Shown here: positions 51,927-62,576 of the stretch, piece after piece
How the letters are laid out: every line of letters begins with the position of its first letter
Numbering within the stretch: the first letter of the stretch is position 1
The notes under the pieces: generated by a model
Told to the model about the DNA's origin: nothing
The model's input: the letters and a program-made list of their open reading frames with translations, nothing else
Database searches by the model: none
Translations under genes and position numbers: made by a program
Assembly (NCBI GenBank): GCA_034008185.1
Contig: CM067082.1
Location: forward strand, 158,479,895-158,543,894
Length of the DNA stretch: 64,000 nucleotides
Direction of reading: 5' to 3'
Source: Gorsachius magnificus
Taxonomy: Eukaryota > Chordata > Aves > Pelecaniformes > Ardeidae

Positions 51927-53306
51927 CATCCCTGCCCCGCATCCCTGCCTGCATCCCTGCCCCCCATCCCTGCCCTGCATCCCTGCCTGCATCCCTGCCT
52001 GCTCCTGCCCCCCATCCCTGCGCATCCCTGCCCCGCATCCCTGCCTGCATCCCTGCCCCGCATCCCTGCCCCCATCCCTGCCTGCATCCCTGCCCCGCAT
52101 CCCTGCCCCGCATCCCTGCCCGCATCCCTGCCCTGCATCCCTGCCCCGCATCCCTGCCCCGCATCCCTGCCCGCATCCCTGCCCTGCATCCCTGCCCCGC
52201 ATCCCTGCCCCCATCCCTGCCCGCATCCCTGCCTGCATCCCTGCTGCATCCCTGCCCCGCATCCCTGCCTGCATCCCTGCCCCGCATCCCTGCCCCGCAT
52301 CCCTGCCCCGCATCCCTGCCTGCATCCCTGCCTGCATCCCTGCCCCGCATCCCTGCCCGCATCCCTGCCTCGCATCCCTGCCCTGCATCCCTGCCCCGCA
52401 TCCCTGCCCGCATCCCTGCCCCGCATCCCTGCCTGCATCCCTGCCCCGCATCCCTGCCCGCATCCCTGCCCGCATCCCTGCCCCGCATCCCTGCCTGCAT
52501 CCCTGCCCCGCATCCCTGCCTCGCATCCCTGCCCCGCATCCCTGCCCCCATCCCTGCCCCCATCCCTGCCCCGCATCCCTGCCCCGCATCCCTGCCCGCA
52601 TCCCTGCCCGCATCCCTGCCGCATCCCTGCCCCATCCCTGCCCCCATCCCTGCCCCATCCCTGCCCGCATCCCTGCCTGCATCCCTGCCTGCATCCCTGC
52701 CCGCATCCCTGCCCCGCATCCCTGCCCCGCATCCCTGCCCCGCATCCCTGCCCGCATCCCTGCCTGCATCCCTGCCCCGCATCCCTGCCCGCATCCCTGC
52801 CCCGCATCCCTGCCCCCCATCCCTGCCTGCATCCCTGCCCCGCATCCCTGCCCCGCATCCCTGCCCGCATCCCTGCCCCGCATCCCTGCCCCGCATCCCT
52901 GCCTGCATCCCTGCCCCGCATCCCTGCCCTGCATCCCTGCCGCATCCCTGCCCACATCCCTGCCCGCATCCCTGCCCGCATCCCTGCCCGCATCCCTGCC
53001 TGCATCCCTGCCCGCATCCCTGCCCGCATCCCTGCCCGCATCCCTGCCTGCCTCCCTGCCCTGCATCCCTGCCTGCATCCCTGCCCGCATCCCTGCCCGC
53101 ATCCCTGCCCGCATCCCTGCCTGCATCCCTGCCCTGCATCCCTGCCCGCATCCCTGCCCGCTTCCTGCCTGCATCCCTGCCCGCATCCCTGCCCGCATCC
53201 CTGCCTGCATCCCTGCCCGCATCCCTGCCCCACATCCCTGCCTGCATCCCTGCCCCACATCCCTGCCCGCATCCCTGCCCCGCATCCCTGCCTGCATCCC
53301 TGCCCG
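51927..53306. repeat. 12/13-bp minisatellite (CATCCCTGCCYG)
   Basis: About 1.38 kb of CATCCCTGCCCG, CATCCCTGCCTG (12 bp) and CATCCCTGCCCCG (13 bp) units, about 110 copies, almost uninterrupted. The units lack stop codons in several frames, which creates long spurious open frames on both strands (for example QGCGAGMRAGM-type). Lies in the possible MAP4 3' UTR. Confidence 0.97.
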
Positions 53307-54190
53307 CGTCCCGCCCCGCCTTCTCCCCACTGCAGCAGCTCAGACACCTCCAGGCCAACGCTCTCCCCGACCAGCAGCGTAGGAAAGGGCTTTCGTGGCC
53401 GAGCACCTCGCCCGAGGCAGGAGCAGGCTCTGGCTCACCCAGAGCTGCCCGTGCCCCATCCCGCAGGGGCCGAGCCCCCCAGCCCCTGCCCTCCCAAAGC
53501 CACCGGGCTGCCCTGGCCACCCCAGCCCTCCCCTCGCTGCCGGCCCCACCACCAGCACCGCACCACGCAGGGAAAGCCAGGGCCCACGCGAGGCATCCCA
53601 GGACAGGCACGCGTACATTCACGGCGCAGCTAATTCAGAGCACAATTCTTTTTTTTTTTTTTTTTTCCCCTCTTTTTTTTTTCCCCTCTTTTTTTTTTTC
53701 CCCCAAGTCAACTCGTGCTCTCTCACCCTAGGTCAAGCCCACGGCAAACACAGGTCCTTCCCCTGCTCTGCCCCCCCGGGGGGCGCCCGGCCAGCCTGCA
53801 GCCCCTCTGCAGTCTTCATGTAAGGGCTCAGCACCAACCCGCTCACCCCAATCTCTCCAGATAGGAAACTGAAGTAGTTTTGTTTTTTTTCTTTTTTTTT
53901 TTTTTTTTCACCGCCCATGGAGCTCTTCCCAGGCTAGCAATATGTACAGCCGTTTCCTTAAAATAAAATTAAAAAAAAAAAAAAAAAAAAAAAAATTCGT
54001 ACTAAAACTGAAGCAGTCCTAGAAAAAAAAAAAACCAAAACCAAAAACCAACCACACACCAAACTACTGCGTCTGGCTTTAGTTCGTCAGCTAAACACAG
54101 GCACAACAAGTGTGAGAGAAGTGGCACAGAAGCACAGGGCGGTCGGCTGGCGGTGACAGAGGCTGGGCAGGGTTGTGCATGGTCAGACAG

Positions 54191-54693
54191 GCCCCAACGC
54201 CGCCGCACGCTCCAACGCCGCCGCACGCCCCAACAGCCTCCGCACGCCCCAACGCTGCCACCCCAACGCCGCCACACGCCCCAACGCTGCCACGCCCCGC
54301 CAACGCCCACCACGCACGCCCCAACGCTGCCACCCCAACGCCGCCACACGCCCCAACGCCGCACGCCCCAACGCCGCTGCCCCAATGCCGCCACACGCCC
54401 CAACACCGCCGCACTCCCCAACACCGCTGCCCCAACGCCGCAGCGCCCCAACACCGCAGCAGCCCCAACGCCGCCGCACGCCCCAACGCTGCCGCACGCC
54501 CCAACGCCGCCGCCCCAACGCTGCCGCACGCCCCAACGCTGCCGCACGCCCCAACGCCGCCGCCCCAACGCCGCTGTACGCCCCAACGCCGCCGCCCCAA
54601 CGCCGCTGCACGCCCCAACGCCGCCGCACGCCCCAACGCCGTCGCATGCCCCAACGCCACCATACGCCCCAACGCCGCCGCCGCCGTACGCAG
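54191..54693. repeat. 18-bp minisatellite (CCCCAACGCCGCCGCACG)
   Basis: About 500 bp of units near CCCCAACGCCGCCGCACG with 12-18 bp length variants and C/T changes. Rich in CpG. Frames on both strands are open by composition only. Confidence 0.95.
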
Positions 54694-55832
54694 CCGTGAA
54701 AGCCTCAGCCGTGAGTGCAGAGTGGGCAGGAAGTCAGCTAAAAGCAATGCAGGGGGAGAAGGTGGCATTGCTGTCCCCTCGCCGGGCGTTAGGGGTCTGC
54801 TTGCCTTTTGTTTTTTGCTTTTTTTTTGCTTTTTTTTTTTTGCAATCTCAGAAGATAAAGTGCAGTGGTGCCACTTGCCTTCCTCCTGCGGCACCTGAGC
54901 TAAGACCAGGACCCAGCTGCCCCCCTCTGCCGGGGCGTCTCACCCCCCCCAGCACCGGGGCAGAGCAGCAAAAGGAACACAACATTTCAGCCTCCACCTC
55001 CTCTTTGGTTCAACCGCCACCGCCACAACTGTCACCACCGCTGCCGCCAGACTTTGCCGTCCCCACCTCGAGCCCGTGGCTGGTCCCCGGCCACGGCCCC
55101 CACCGGCACAAACCTCGGCGCAGCAGCAGGGCTCCACGCACCCCGCGCGGGCACCGGCCCCCCCACGACAGCGCCTGCCGGCCCTGACCCGGAGCAGCCC
55201 GACATTATTGCTTGGGGAAGCAGCCCCTGCTCGCCTCTCAGTCCCTCGCCTCCAAACTTCCCCTCAAATTCAAGTGTTGGGAATAAAAAATAAAAATAAA
55301 AAAAAAAACCAAAAAGAAAACCCAAACCCAAGTTGGACAAGATCAAGCTGGTGTTTAGAATTTAGCAGTAAGAGAAAGAAGGAAGCGTCAGCGAAGGGGC
55401 AGTGATATATACCGGGGGGGGGGCATGCAGGTGAGCGGGTGGGCCGTGGCAGCGCCGGCGCAAGCCCCGGGCCGGGCTGGAGGGTCCCAAAGCATCGTTG
55501 AGACTCAACGAGGTTCCCAACCCGGGCCAGAGCTGGAGACAGCACCGGTGCCCGCCCTGGCTGCTGCCTGCCGGAGGGGGCTGCAGCCCCTGGCCCCGGC
55601 TCCAGCGGTGCTGCCTGCCAAGCCAGCGGGCGTCGGGAGGGCGAGGGGGCCCGGGGTGTTGGGGGGGGGGGAGGGGGCCCGGGGGTGGGGGGGGGGGTGA
55701 GGGGGCCCGGGGGTTGGGGGGGCGAGGGGCTGGGTAGCGGCGACCACCAGGGCCACACGGCACCCACACCATGAGGACAGGGAACGGCTGGCTCGTGGCA
55801 GGGTCAAGGGATGTGGCATGGAAAGGAGAGGT

Positions 55833-55922
55833 GAGGAGGAGGAAGAGGAGGAGGAGGAGGAGGAGGAGGAGGAGGAGGAGGAGGAGGAGGAGGAGGAGGA
55901 GGAGGAGGAGGAAGAGGAAGGG
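55833..55922. repeat. GGA microsatellite
   Basis: About 90 bp of nearly pure (GGA)n with two GAA interruptions, a purine mirror-type tract. On the minus strand it is (TCC)n within the candidate MAP4 3' UTR. Confidence 0.97.
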
Positions 55923-56066
55923 AAGCACTGGGAGTTTTCTAGGGTATATATAACCGCCCCTCTCAGGTGCAAATCTGCATTGCTTATTTAAATTTGTATT
56001 GAGAGGAAAAAGCACTTATGAAACTAGCAGACGACTTTGATGCAAACTAGTAAATTTTAATGCCAT

Positions 56067-56072
56067 TTTATT
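56067..56072 (-). terminator. Minus-strand poly(A) signal (proximal MAP4 candidate)
   Basis: AATAAA on the minus strand in AT-rich sequence 1.8 kb after the MAP4 stop. This gives a 3' UTR length ordinary for the gene. The downstream GT element is weaker than at 50.7 kb. Confidence 0.45.
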
Positions 56073-57698
56073 AGAAATCATGCAAACTTTAATATAAAAA
56101 ATACAAGTGCAATAAGAATCTTTGTGTGTAAATACAGATTCCGGGTTATCGTGTCATTGTAGGCTTCCCAAGGAAATATTCCCACAAGCATGAGAAGCTG
56201 CAGGCTTCCCTCTGTCCCCGCCTCGAGCAGCCCCCCCTTAGCACACGCCTGGTTCAGGTCACTTTGATCCCAGTGGTTTTGTTTTTCCGCTTTTTTTTTT
56301 TTTCCTTCCTTTTTTTTTTTTTTTTTTTTTTGCTTTAAATTACTTCAACGACCCAAGAACACTTTTTTTTTTTTTTTTTTAAATTTATTTACATTTCATT
56401 TTCTTTAGTGTCATTTGCAACACGAAAACGAGGAGCTCACACCTCAAGGAGTAGGGAAATCTCCTTCCCAGTCAGAGCTGGAACTCCCTGGCGTCCAAAA
56501 TCTGCCTCCCCTGCCCCAGCCGGGGGCTCTGCCCCCCCCTCCCCACCGTTCTGCTGCCCCTGCCTCTCCCTTCTCGCCCACCTCGGCCTCCCGCTGCGCT
56601 CGCCCGCACCTCGGCCTCCCGATAAAACACCGCGCGCGCCCGCCCGCCCCAGACCTGCTTTTGCCTCGCAACTCACGGCCCGCGTTTGCCCGCAACTCCG
56701 CCACGCTGGCAGCCTCCTGCCCCTCCTCCAGACCTCAGGCCCTGGCCCAGGAAAGGAAATAAAAAAAAAAACAAAAAACCCCAGGGCTTTGGCTGTGCAA
56801 GCCAATAAATAAACCGCCTTTGCCTCGCCAATGCGCAGGCGGTCCCGGGCACCCCCAGGGCTGGCGCTTCGGCCCTACAAGGTTTTTTTTGGTTTTTTTA
56901 CGAGCATCGATTCAACGCATCTCGTTGCAGTCAACACCGGCTTCATCCCATCTGCCACAGCCAGTTTTCCTTTCACACCGTCCCGTGCCTTTCGCTTCAG
57001 ACATGGCTTTAATCCCGTGAAATTTGCTCCATCGTTTTTAAAGTATTTAAAAAACCAAACCAAAAACCCAAAACAAAAGAAAAAAAAAAAACAACCCAAC
57101 AACAAAAGAGTTACGATTGCTGGATATGTCAGTAAGAAGCCAGCACGGCAGCAGCGGTTAATGGCTCTACTCTCCTACGGTTTGGAAAAGGAGGAAGGAG
57201 AAAAGGAAACTTAGCGTGGGTTCGCAGCACGATAACTCATCAACACATCGTCACGAAGAATAAAAGGTTCGAGTCAACAGTTAAAACAGCCTAACGGGTT
57301 GTGTATAAGATATATCGGCGTCAAACGGGATCGGCAGCAACTGAAGCGGCGAGGGGGAAAAGGTTGGGGGTTTCTTTCAAACAAACAAAAAAAAAAAGAA
57401 TGAAAAGAGAAAAAAAAAAAAAAGAGAAAAAGACCGAAAGATCACAGCTTCTCCCTGTTAACTCTGGCCTGGCTTCAGCCCCCGGCAGCGCAGGCCGGCT
57501 CCTGCCCCACCGCCCTGGCTCGGCGTGCGGCCCCCCGCGACAGCGAGACGCAGCCCGGGGGCCACCAGACGCCGGCCCCCAACGCGACGCCAACGCTTGC
57601 TCCACGGTCTCCTTAAAAGCCACGGGGACGAGGCGCCGCCAGGGGAGGAAGCCCCTTCCCAGCCCCAACGGGAGCTCCCAGGAGCCAGCGTGGCCGAA

Positions 57699-57764
57699 AG
57701 GGACGCGCCAGCCCCGCCAAGGGGACGCGCCAGCCCCGCCAAGGGGACGCGCCAGCCCCGCCAA
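57699..57764. repeat. 22-bp tandem repeat, three copies
   Basis: Three nearly identical copies of GGGGACGCGCCAGCCCCGCC plus AA, 97 bp downstream of the MAP4 stop on the minus strand, so within the 3' UTR. Confidence 0.95.
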
Positions 57765-57860
57765 AGGCTGTCCCCATCCCACCCAAAGCCAGGTGCCGGG
57801 TTAAGAGAGCCAAGCTGCGTTACTCTGGGGAGCGCGGGGGGGCCGGGGCCGGGGGGGGGG

Positions 57861-58070
57861 TCACAAGCCTTGCTGAGGAAGCGCTGCGAGGGGAGCTGGC
57901 TGCTGCAGCGGTGACAAGGGGGCGGCCGAGCCCCGGCTCTCGCTGACGGAGGTGCTGCGCCAGGGGGAAGTGCTGCTGGGAAGGTTGGGGGGTTTGGAGA
58001 CGACGATTTCCGCTCCGTGGTGGGTTCGAGCCTTGGCCTCCTCACGGAACGTCAGCTTGTGAGATTCAAT
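57861..58070 (-). CDS. MAP4: MAP4 final exon, alternative tau/MAP2-like C-terminus
   Basis: Joined directly to the 60106-60218 exon (phase 0) it reads [20 protein letters not shown] and EIVVSKPP, the classic C-terminal flank of tau/MAP2 repeats, then a Ser/Pro-rich tail ending QQGL and TGA at 57863-57861. When the 58380-58557 exon is included, this exon is read in another frame and gives an immediate stop, so it serves as 3' UTR. Acceptor GCTGCAG. Human MAP4 has a related alternative C-terminus. Confidence 0.92.
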   Translation of the reverse strand: MESHKLTFREEAKARTHHGAEIVVSKPPNLPSSTSPWRSTSVSESRGSAAPLSPLQQPAPLAALPQQGL

Positions 58071-61000
58071 CTGCAGCGACACAAGGGCAGGTGAGAAGGG
58101 GGAGGGCGGAGAGAGGGGAGGGGGGCGGGGGGGGAATGGGAGGCGATACCATAATGTCATCATTAGATGCCTGGAAAATAAAAGGCAATTTTCTGAATTA
58201 AACAAAGGCAAAAAAACCCCCCCCAACCCCTACAGCCATCGCTCCCACGAGCGCGAGGCTGGGCCGGCAGCGGTGTGACCGGTGCCCGGGGGGGGGGGGC
58301 TGCGCTGCCCCCTGCTGGTGGGGCAGGGCTCTCCCCACCCCACCTGGCGCGGGCGTGCGGAGCAGGCGCGGGCACTTACTTGTTTCTTGTATCTGAGTCT
58401 CGAAGCTCTGGATTTCCCTTTGGTCGCCACCGCCCGGGGCAGCGGGCACCGCCGGCCCGACGCCGTTCTCCCGCATCTCGCTGCCCGCCGGGGCCACCGT
58501 CACCGCGCCGCTCGGAGGGGCTGGCGGGAGCTGCCCAGGCTCCACGCTCCCCTCAGCCTACAACGGGACAACGGGGTGGGGAGGGCGACAGGGACGAGTC
58601 AATACAAGATGGGGGTGCGGGATGGGGGTGAAGTGCGGGTTCCCAGAGCCCCAACCGCCCTTCCCCGGCTGCCCGGACACACGTAGGGACGATGCTTTGG
58701 AAGTGGGAAGCAGCCCTGCTGCTCCCCAGGAAGCCACCGTCATCGAATCATAGAATCACTTAGGTTGGAAAAGACCTTTAAGATCATCAAGCCCAACTTG
58801 ACGAGCTCACCAGCTTCTCACAGAGCTTCAGTCCCCACAGAGCCATCAGCCACACGCTGCTCCCCGCCAGCTCATCCGAGCGTCCCCCGCCCCCGCCATG
58901 GGTCGCCACCGTGTCCCCTCTGACCATGGGGTCCTGGCCACCGTGTCCCCTCTGACCAGGGGTCCTGGCCACCGTGTCCCCACTGACCACGGGGTCCTGG
59001 CCACCGTGTCCCCTCTGACCATGGGGTCTGGAGCTCGGGACCCTCTCCCCCAGCGCACGCCCATAACACCCCGGTGACAGAGGACAGCCGAGGCAAGGGC
59101 AGACCAAGGCGCCTTGGCAGGGCTAAAGCAGAGCGCTGCGGGGTCAGAAGCGAGCAGGCGGTTCGGGCACATCGCGGTGAAGCAGCCTCCATTATTTGGG
59201 GACACATTGATATAGGGAGACCCAAACGATACACGGTGGATCCCAAAAGAGGAAGGCCAAGTTTGCACAAAGGACCTCATCCTCACTTGATCATAGAATC
59301 ACTTTGGTTGGCAAAGCCCTTGAAGCTCCCCCAGCCCAGCCGTTCCCCTACCCCTGCCATCCCACCCCCAAACCCCGGCCCTCAGCACCGCCTCTGCCCG
59401 GCTGTTCAATCCCCCCAGGGCTGGGGACTCGACCCCTTCCCTGGGCAGCCCCTTCCAGGGCCTGACAGCCCTTTGGGGAAGGAATTGTTCCCCAGGGCCA
59501 ACCTCACCCTGCCCTGGCACAACTTGAGGCCGCTGCCCCTCGTCCCATCGCCCCTTCCCTGGGAGCAGAGCCCGACCCCCCCGGCTCCCCCCTCCTCTCA
59601 GGCAGTTGTAGGGAGCCATGAGGGCTCCCCTCAGCCTCCTCGCTCCAGGCTGAACCCCCCCACCCCCCAGCCGCTCCCCAGCAGCCTGGGGCTCCAGACC
59701 CCTCCCCAGCTCCGCTGCCCTTCTCTGGACACGCTCCAGCCCCCCCAGGGCCTTCGGGGAGGGAGGGGCCCAACCCTGACCCCAGCAGTCCAGGGGCGGC
59801 CCCCCCAGTGCCCAGCACAGGGGCACGGTCCCTGCCCTGCTCCTGCTGGCCACACCACTCCTGATACAAGCCAGGATGCCGCTGGCCCTCTTGGCCACCT
59901 GGGCACACTGCTGGCTCATATTCAGCCGGCTGTCAACCAGTACCCCCAGGTCTTTTCCCACCAGGCAGCTTTCCAGCCACTCTTCCCCAAGCCTGTAACG
60001 CTGCGTGGGGTTGTTGTGACCAAAGTGCAGGAGAAGCTGCAGCAGGACAAGGAGAACAACCAAATGTAAACCCCACCCTGGTGTGCCAGAGCTTGCTGCA
60101 CCCACCTTCACGGTTCCTCCCGCTGGTAAGTGTCCCACGTTGTCCAGGGAACCCACTTTGGCTTGGGCCTTCTCCTTGAAGTTCAGCTTCTGGTTCTCGA
60201 TTTTGACATCTCCTCCCCCTAGAACAAGATGGTGCAGGGGTTTGTTAACGTCCCCAGAACAGTCCCACCTGAGATCTGTCCCCTTCCCAGCCCCACCAAG
60301 GAACTATTGGGGACCCAAAGTACTCTGGAGGAGGGACACGAGCAAGTAACACATTTGGTGTCCCCGTCTCTCTCCAGTTAAGGTTCAGTTTAAGAAAGGG
60401 TAAGGTCAAAGTTGGTCATCTCCCCCCGTGCAGGCCAAGCAAGTAGGGGCTGCACGGCAAAGCCCTGGAGGTGCCCTCAGGTGGGGAACGCCACACGTCC
60501 GGATGGACGGACAGGCTGGATGATATCCCCACCCCAGCTGCCTCCCTAGATCTCGCTCATGAGTCTGCCTCCCCCAGCAGATCCCGCCCTGGTGCAGTTC
60601 TGGTGGCTAACACCAGCCGCCCGCTCCTCTCCACGTCCCTTGCCAAGGTCTCTGCCAGCTCAGCCCATCGGCGTTGTCATCGGTGCTGGCACATGTTTTT
60701 GTTAACCACCTTCCTTTCCTCGTTATCCGTTCCCACCTCTCCATCGCTGGCAGTTGCCTGGCTGCCTGGACAGACAGCTCCTCCCGGACACACAGACCCA
60801 CGCAGGAGGCAGCCGCGCAGGCAGGGAGCAGCCACGCGTGGGAACTGGATGAGCATGCCAGGTTCAGGAGAACGTGAAGGTCAGAAAAAACAACTGTAGG
60901 TTTCTAGCACGATCTTCCCAGATTTGGAATACTGCAGTTCCCGTTAACATACGAGACTGTACGTGCAGTCCATATTCCAGTAGGTTTCTCAAAAAAACCT

Positions 61001-62576
61001 ATTTAAGCATCGCCAAGCACGGCTTTGCTTCCCAGTGGCATCGTTAAATACTCAGTCCTCGGCACTTCGGATGGTTGGCATGGCCAGTGATGGAAGCCAA
61101 CTGATTCAGCCTAGCAAAATCAGTTAAAGCATCTGACAGCAGATCATTCCGGATGGATTATTCTGCTTTAATCAGCCCTGGACAAGAGCGGTCATTGTGG
61201 CGCGCAGCTCGTTATAACCGAGCACTGAATGAACAGAGGTCGTGTTTGTGGCACCACGTTCTCCAAGCGGGAGCACGTTGGAGGCATCGGGCCGTGGTGC
61301 TCGGCGTGCAAGGTTGAACTGCTTTCAACCTAACGGGCGGGCAGGAAGGCGGCAGGGAACTCCCAGCAGCAGACAAAGACGACCTTGTAGAGTTTGTTTT
61401 TAGCTTTGGTCAGCAAATTTGCCCCCCGTGCATGGATGTGGGATTGCCAGGAGTTCTCCTGTGCGGACAACTGTCCTCAGATGCAAACCAGCACGAGGCA
61501 CCGAACTGACCATAGGTTAGGATGCTCCAAAGGTACAGTTCAAACCATCTGCCTGCAGCCCCTGGACCTCGAACTGGAGCCTCGCCTACGCTCCAGCTGA
61601 GCGCGGGGCCGGTCGCTGCTGGGTTAGGAACCCCGAGATCCGCAGGAATTCACGTGGGGTAATTGCTGTGCTCGCGGTGGGGAGCAAATAATTCCTGCGT
61701 GCTCATCCCATAATATGTCATTAAAGAGCCACAAGTGTTGGAGCTGCTCCTGAACTGAAGGCTGAAAAGACCCTTGGGTCTGCTCTGAAGAAGCAGAGGG
61801 AAGTTATTTTATCTTGTACTTAATGGTCTGAAATTGTGCCAGGGCAGGGTGAGGTTGGCCCTGGGGAACAATTCCTTCCCCCAAGGGCTGTCAGGGGCTG
61901 GAGGGGCTGCCCAGGGAAGGGGTCGAGTCCCCAGCCCTGGGGGGATTTAACAGCCGGGCAGAGGCGGTGCTGAGGGCGGGGTTTGGGGGTGGGATGGCAG
62001 GGGTAGGGGAACGGCTGGGCTGGGGGAGCTTCAAGGGCTTTGCCAACCCAAACCATTCTGGGATTCTGTGATTCTATCCTTCCATAGCACACATGTTCAG
62101 AGAGCCCCAAAGCCCTCTAGCAGCATGGAAGAAGCTTCCAGACTCCTGGAATGGTCATGGTTAAGTATCCACTTCTTTTTTTGTTTTGTTTTTTTTTTTT
62201 TTAAATGGAGAGGGGAAATAAAAAAAGAACAAAAAAAACCCAGTGGGTGCTTGGAGAACTGAGTGGAAGCAGCAGTTTATCTTCACAGGCAAGATGAAGT
62301 CCCACATCTCCTAATCCCCATCTCCGCTGATGAACCCACCAGGTTCACTAAGGAGCTAGCAAGTACTTCTAGAAATACTCCCCGAAAGCAACAAACCCAA
62401 CCCCCTTTAAGCTATTTCCGCCGCAATCCAGGACTGTATTTAACCGCCTTGCAATATCCGCAGACAAATCATGAGGAAATGGTAAAAGTTCTACCTGGCT
62501 TATGCTTGATGTTGGCTTTAGAACCACACTTGGAGGACACTTTGGAAAGGTCAACTTTCTTGTTCTGGATCTGCAC
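57861..62576 (-). CDS. MAP4: MAP4, microtubule-associated protein 4 (C-terminal part, continues beyond window)
   Basis: Minus-strand exons at 62495-62576 and 60106-60218 encode the last tau/MAP2-family microtubule-binding repeats, followed by two alternative C-terminal exons (58380-58557 and 57861-58070). The repeat motifs [16 protein letters not shown] and [16 protein letters not shown] are diagnostic of MAP4. In the family these repeats bind along microtubules and stabilise them, with regulation by phosphorylation. The earlier exons (projection domain, proline-rich region, first repeats) lie beyond the right edge, and I found no further repeat exon between 62577 and 64000. MAP4 is tail to tail with DHX30, as in mammals. 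Confidence 0.95.
58380..58557 (-). CDS. MAP4: MAP4 alternative C-terminal exon (GGGDQRE type)
   Basis: Phase 0 from acceptor TTGTAG. It begins [17 protein letters not shown] and ends [18 protein letters not shown], the counterpart of the human MAP4 tail GGGDQREAQTLDSQIQETSI. The donor ACAA|GTAAGT leaves one base. Joining to the next exon (ATTGAATC) gives AAT TGA, so the protein would end QETN. The middle is poorly conserved with human, as expected for this tail. Confidence 0.9.
58742..58800 (-). mobile_element. CR1 LINE 3' tip
   Basis: ATCGAATCATAGAATCACTT, then AGGTTGGAAAAGACCTTTAA and ATCATCAAGCCCAACTTG, typical CR1 3' end in reverse, in a MAP4 intron. Confidence 0.85.
58905..59033. repeat. 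32-bp tandem repeat, four copies
   Basis: Four units beginning GCCACCGTGTCCCCTCTGAC and ending GGGGTCCTG, with one or two differences each, in a MAP4 intron next to a CR1 tip. Confidence 0.92.
59284..60068 (-). mobile_element. CR1 LINE fragment
   Basis: Reverse CR1 of about 785 bp beginning CTTGATCATAGAATCACTTT. Contains all blocks of the GC-rich group, and on the minus strand remnants of the C-terminal ORF2 region ([20 protein letters not shown]). It ends about 40 bp before the MAP4 repeat exon. Confidence 0.93.
60106..60218 (-). CDS. MAP4: MAP4 exon: last microtubule-binding repeat
   Basis: 113 nt. Completes the split Gly codon (PGGG), then [20 protein letters not shown] and [15 protein letters not shown], phase 0 at the donor AAG|GTGGGT. 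The acceptor is TTGTTCTAG. From here splicing can go to either C-terminal exon, because both start in phase 0. Confidence 0.96.
60219..62494 (-). other. MAP4: MAP4 intron
   Basis: Between the two repeat exons. Holds one CR1 (61.8-62.1 kb) and otherwise unique sequence with no sign of another exon. Confidence 0.7.
61828..62080 (+). mobile_element. CR1 LINE 3' fragment
   Basis: Forward CR1: TTGTGCCAGGGCAGGGTGAG through GGGATTTAACAGCCGGGCAG to GGGATTCTGTGATTCTATCC. MAP4 intron. Confidence 0.93.
62495..62576 (-). CDS. MAP4: MAP4 exon: microtubule-binding repeat
   Basis: 82 nt, entered in phase 0 after a TTCAG acceptor. Reads [20 protein letters not shown] then ANIKHKPG, nearly identical to human MAP4. 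Donor CCAG|GTAGAA, phase 1. The Cys in SKCGS is the conserved repeat cysteine. Confidence 0.96.

Larger units (their letters stand above)
50690..57860 (-). other. MAP4: Probable MAP4 3' UTR / downstream region (7 kb)
   Basis: There is no convincing coding sequence between the MAP4 stop and 50.69 kb. Two minus-strand AATAAA signals could end the transcript: 56072-56067 (3' UTR about 1.8 kb) and 50710-50705 (about 7.2 kb). The second is followed on the minus strand by a GT-rich run (about 50672-50655), a good downstream element. The interval contains two minisatellites, a GGA tract and many homopolymers. Which end is used cannot be told from sequence. Confidence 0.55.

Noticed and set aside
51682..53731. 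Open frames of about 500-650 codons on both strands over the minisatellite
   Set aside because: They arise from a 12/13-bp repeat without stop codons. There is no non-repetitive protein-like sequence, splice support or family match.
53958..53996. AATAAA followed by a long A run as a processed-pseudogene tail
   Set aside because: No recognisable mRNA-derived sequence precedes it and there is no target duplication; the neighbourhood is full of homopolymers.
54091..55187. Long open frames over the CCCCAACGCC repeat
   Set aside because: Low-complexity translations on both strands produced by the repeat.
59074..60156. 331-codon plus-strand frame and 285-codon minus-strand frame
   Set aside because: Mostly CR1 sequence; the only real coding part is the MAP4 repeat exon at 60106-60218.
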